A DNA stretch of 6,878 bases from REBR01 sp033721915. Lineage in GTDB: Bacteria; Pseudomonadota; Gammaproteobacteria; Pseudomonadales; Oleiphilaceae. Below the pieces are notes generated by a model that saw nothing but the letters and a program-made list of their open reading frames with translations, searched no databases and was not told the DNA's origin. Shown in pieces: positions 5,581 through 6,878 of this stretch. The first letter of the stretch is position 1. Each line of letters opens with the position of its first letter. The position numbers and the translations under genes are program-made. The stretch is from assembly GCA_033721915.1 (NCBI GenBank), contig JAWWAC010000093.1, positions 1 through 6,878 on the forward strand, written 5' to 3'.

Positions 5581-6878
5581 TTAACAGCCGGAGAAAAGGT
5601 CCATAAAGGCATTCACCGGGGTCTGCTCGAGAGTGTCCTGATCCAGGCACAGGTCCAGAATCGACCGGACCCGTCCCGGGGCAAAGCGGGTGGAGAGATT
5701 GTTGCGGAACTTCTCTTCCAGCAGCGGTATGCCCTCTTTACGGCGCCGCCGATGGCCGATGGGGTACTCCACCGCCACGGTCTCAGTGCTGCTGCCATCC
5801 CTGAAAAACACCTGTATGGCATTGGCAATGGAGCGCTTGTCCTCCTCCAGGTACTCCCGGGTATAACGGGGGTCCTCCACCACCTCCATTTTCTCCCGCA
5901 GACGGTCGATTTCGGGATGGGCCTCATGGAAGCTGTCCTCGTAGTGCTCCGCCGTCAGATTGCCGAAGATCAGCGGTACGGCGGTCATGTACTGCAGGCA
6001 GTGATCCCGGTCGGCGGCGTTGGCCAGGGCCCCCTCCTTGGAGATAATCCGGATGGCGGACTCGTGGGTGGTGATCAGGATGCGGTCAATCTCATCCAGA
6101 CGGTCCTTCACCTGGGGGTGCAGCGTCACCGCCGCCTCCGCCGCCGTCTGCGCATGGAATTCCGCCGGGAAGGAGATCTTGAACAGCACGTTCTCCATGA
6201 CATAGGCGCCAAAGGGCTGTGGCAGGCTGAACTGGCGCTTGCCCTCCTCCTTGATCTTCTGGTCCTTGTTGGTCTTGGAGAAGAGTACGTCGTAAAAGCC
6301 CCACTGGGGAGCAGTCAGGGCACCGGGAATGCCCATTTCGCCGCGCATGGCGATATCCGCCAGGCGGACACCGCGGGAACTGGCATCCCCCGCCGCCCAG
6401 GACTTGCGGGAGCCGGCGTTGGGGGCATGGCGGTAGGTGCGCAGTGACTGGCCGTCCACCCAGGCGTGGGACAGGGCCGACATCATCTGCTCACGGTTGG
6501 CCCCCATCAGCCGGGCGGTGACCGCGCAGGAGGCCACTTTCACCAGCACCACATGGTCCAGACCCACCCGGTTGAAGGAGTTCTCCAGTGCCAGCACCCC
6601 CTGGATCTCATGGGCCATGATCATGGCCTCCAGCACCGACTTCATGGTCAGGGGGGGCTGGCCGCTGGCCACCCGTTTCCGGGACAGGTGATCCGCCACC
6701 GCCAGAATGCCACCCAGGTTGTCCGACGGGTGGCCCCACTCCGCCGCCAGCCAGGTGTCGTTGTAATCCAGCCAGCGCACAATGCAGCCAATATCCCAGG
6801 CGGCCTTGACCGGATCCAGACTGAATGGCGTACCCGGAACACGGGCGCCGTTGGGTACAAGGGTCCCCTCCACCAGTG
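5581..6878 (-). CDS. prpD: 2-methylcitrate dehydratase PrpD, 5' end outside window
   Basis: Cytoplasmic enzyme of the methylcitrate cycle that dehydrates 2-methylcitrate to 2-methyl-cis-aconitate during propionate breakdown (MmgE/PrpD family). About 432 codons are visible. From memory of E. coli PrpD (483 residues), roughly the first 60 residues lie beyond the window, and the frame has no stop up to the edge. Signature stretches are intact: IVRWLDYNDTWLAAEWGHPS followed by DNLGG, then HEIQG, LENSFNRVGLDH, WVDGQSLRTYRHAPN, RKSWAAGDASSR, ENVLFKISFPAEFH and VEYPIGHRRRR, ending MPVN-like near the C-terminus as TPVNAFMDLFSGC. A Lys/Glu-rich stretch (SKTNKDQKIKEEGKRQF) makes it about ten residues longer than the E. 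coli protein here, as I recall for pseudomonad PrpD. A GTG at 6873 is in frame but internal by homology, so it is not the start. It is probably the last gene of a prp operon and is convergent with the PEP-CTERM gene. Confidence 0.96.
   Translation of the reverse strand, partial: LVEGTLVPNGARVPGTPFSLDPVKAAWDIGCIVRWLDYNDTWLAAEWGHPSDNLGGILAVADHLSRKRVASGQPPLTMKSVLEAMIMAHEIQGVLALENSFNRVGLDHVVLVKVASCAVTARLMGANREQMMSALSHAWVDGQSLRTYRHAPNAGSRKSWAAGDASSRGVRLADIAMRGEMGIPGALTAPQWGFYDVLFSKTNKDQKIKEEGKRQFSLPQPFGAYVMENVLFKISFPAEFHAQTAAEAAVTLHPQVKDRLDEIDRILITTHESAIRIISKEGALANAADRDHCLQYMTAVPLIFGNLTAEHYEDSFHEAHPEIDRLREKMEVVEDPRYTREYLEEDKRSIANAIQVFFRDGSSTETVAVEYPIGHRRRRKEGIPLLEEKFRNNLSTRFAPGRVRSILDLCLDQDTLEQTPVNAFMDLFSGC

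Noticed and set aside
5569..6447. Plus-strand open frame (292 codons) antisense to prpD
   Set aside because: It is a shadow of the clearly conserved prpD frame and shows no recognisable domain.
1..6878. Search for CRISPR arrays, tRNA or rRNA genes, insertion sequences and toxin-antitoxin pairs
   Set aside because: I saw no repeat arrays, RNA gene signatures, transposase motifs or small paired genes in any gap.

Overview
The window looks like chromosomal DNA from a GC-rich gammaproteobacterium. The lineage is inferred from the PrpD sequence, which resembles what I recall of enterobacterial and pseudomonad PrpD, and from an exopolysaccharide (EPS) cluster of the XrtA/PEP-CTERM (exosortase) type. 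The genus cannot be fixed from the sequence.

Layout. Positions 1-3061 hold three minus-strand EPS genes, transcribed in the order: polyprenyl-phosphate sugar transferase with an EpsB-like fold (1640-3061), outer-membrane polysaccharide export lipoprotein (827-1498), and chain-length determinant (1-788, cut by the window edge). A 276-bp divergent intergenic region separates them from a plus-strand nucleotide-sugar dehydrogenase of the TviB/WbpA type (3338-4615). A 192-bp gap with a near-perfect sigma-54 -24/-12 promoter follows. It leads to a short PEP-CTERM protein (4808-5452), which ends at a strong intrinsic terminator (5480-5507). On the far side, a minus-strand prpD (2-methylcitrate dehydratase, 5581-6878, cut at its 5' end) converges on the PEP-CTERM gene and probably marks the edge of the EPS region.

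How the genes fit together. The dehydrogenase would supply a UDP-hexuronate precursor. The sugar transferase would load the first sugar phosphate onto undecaprenyl phosphate. The chain-length determinant and the export lipoprotein would control polymer length and carry the polymer across the envelope. The PEP-CTERM protein is a probable substrate of an exosortase (XrtA) encoded elsewhere, and its mature form would sit at the surface or in the EPS matrix. Its sigma-54 promoter fits the known PrsK/PrsR plus RpoN control of PEP-CTERM genes. The prpD gene belongs to propionate catabolism and has no evident link to the EPS genes.

No wholly new system is visible. The points most worth checking are regulatory: two 10-base words shared by the intergenic regions upstream of the dehydrogenase and the PEP-CTERM gene; an inverted repeat that pairs with the PEP-CTERM ribosome binding site and whose left arm ends exactly at the predicted sigma-54 transcription start; and the very acidic, cysteine-free PEP-CTERM protein itself.
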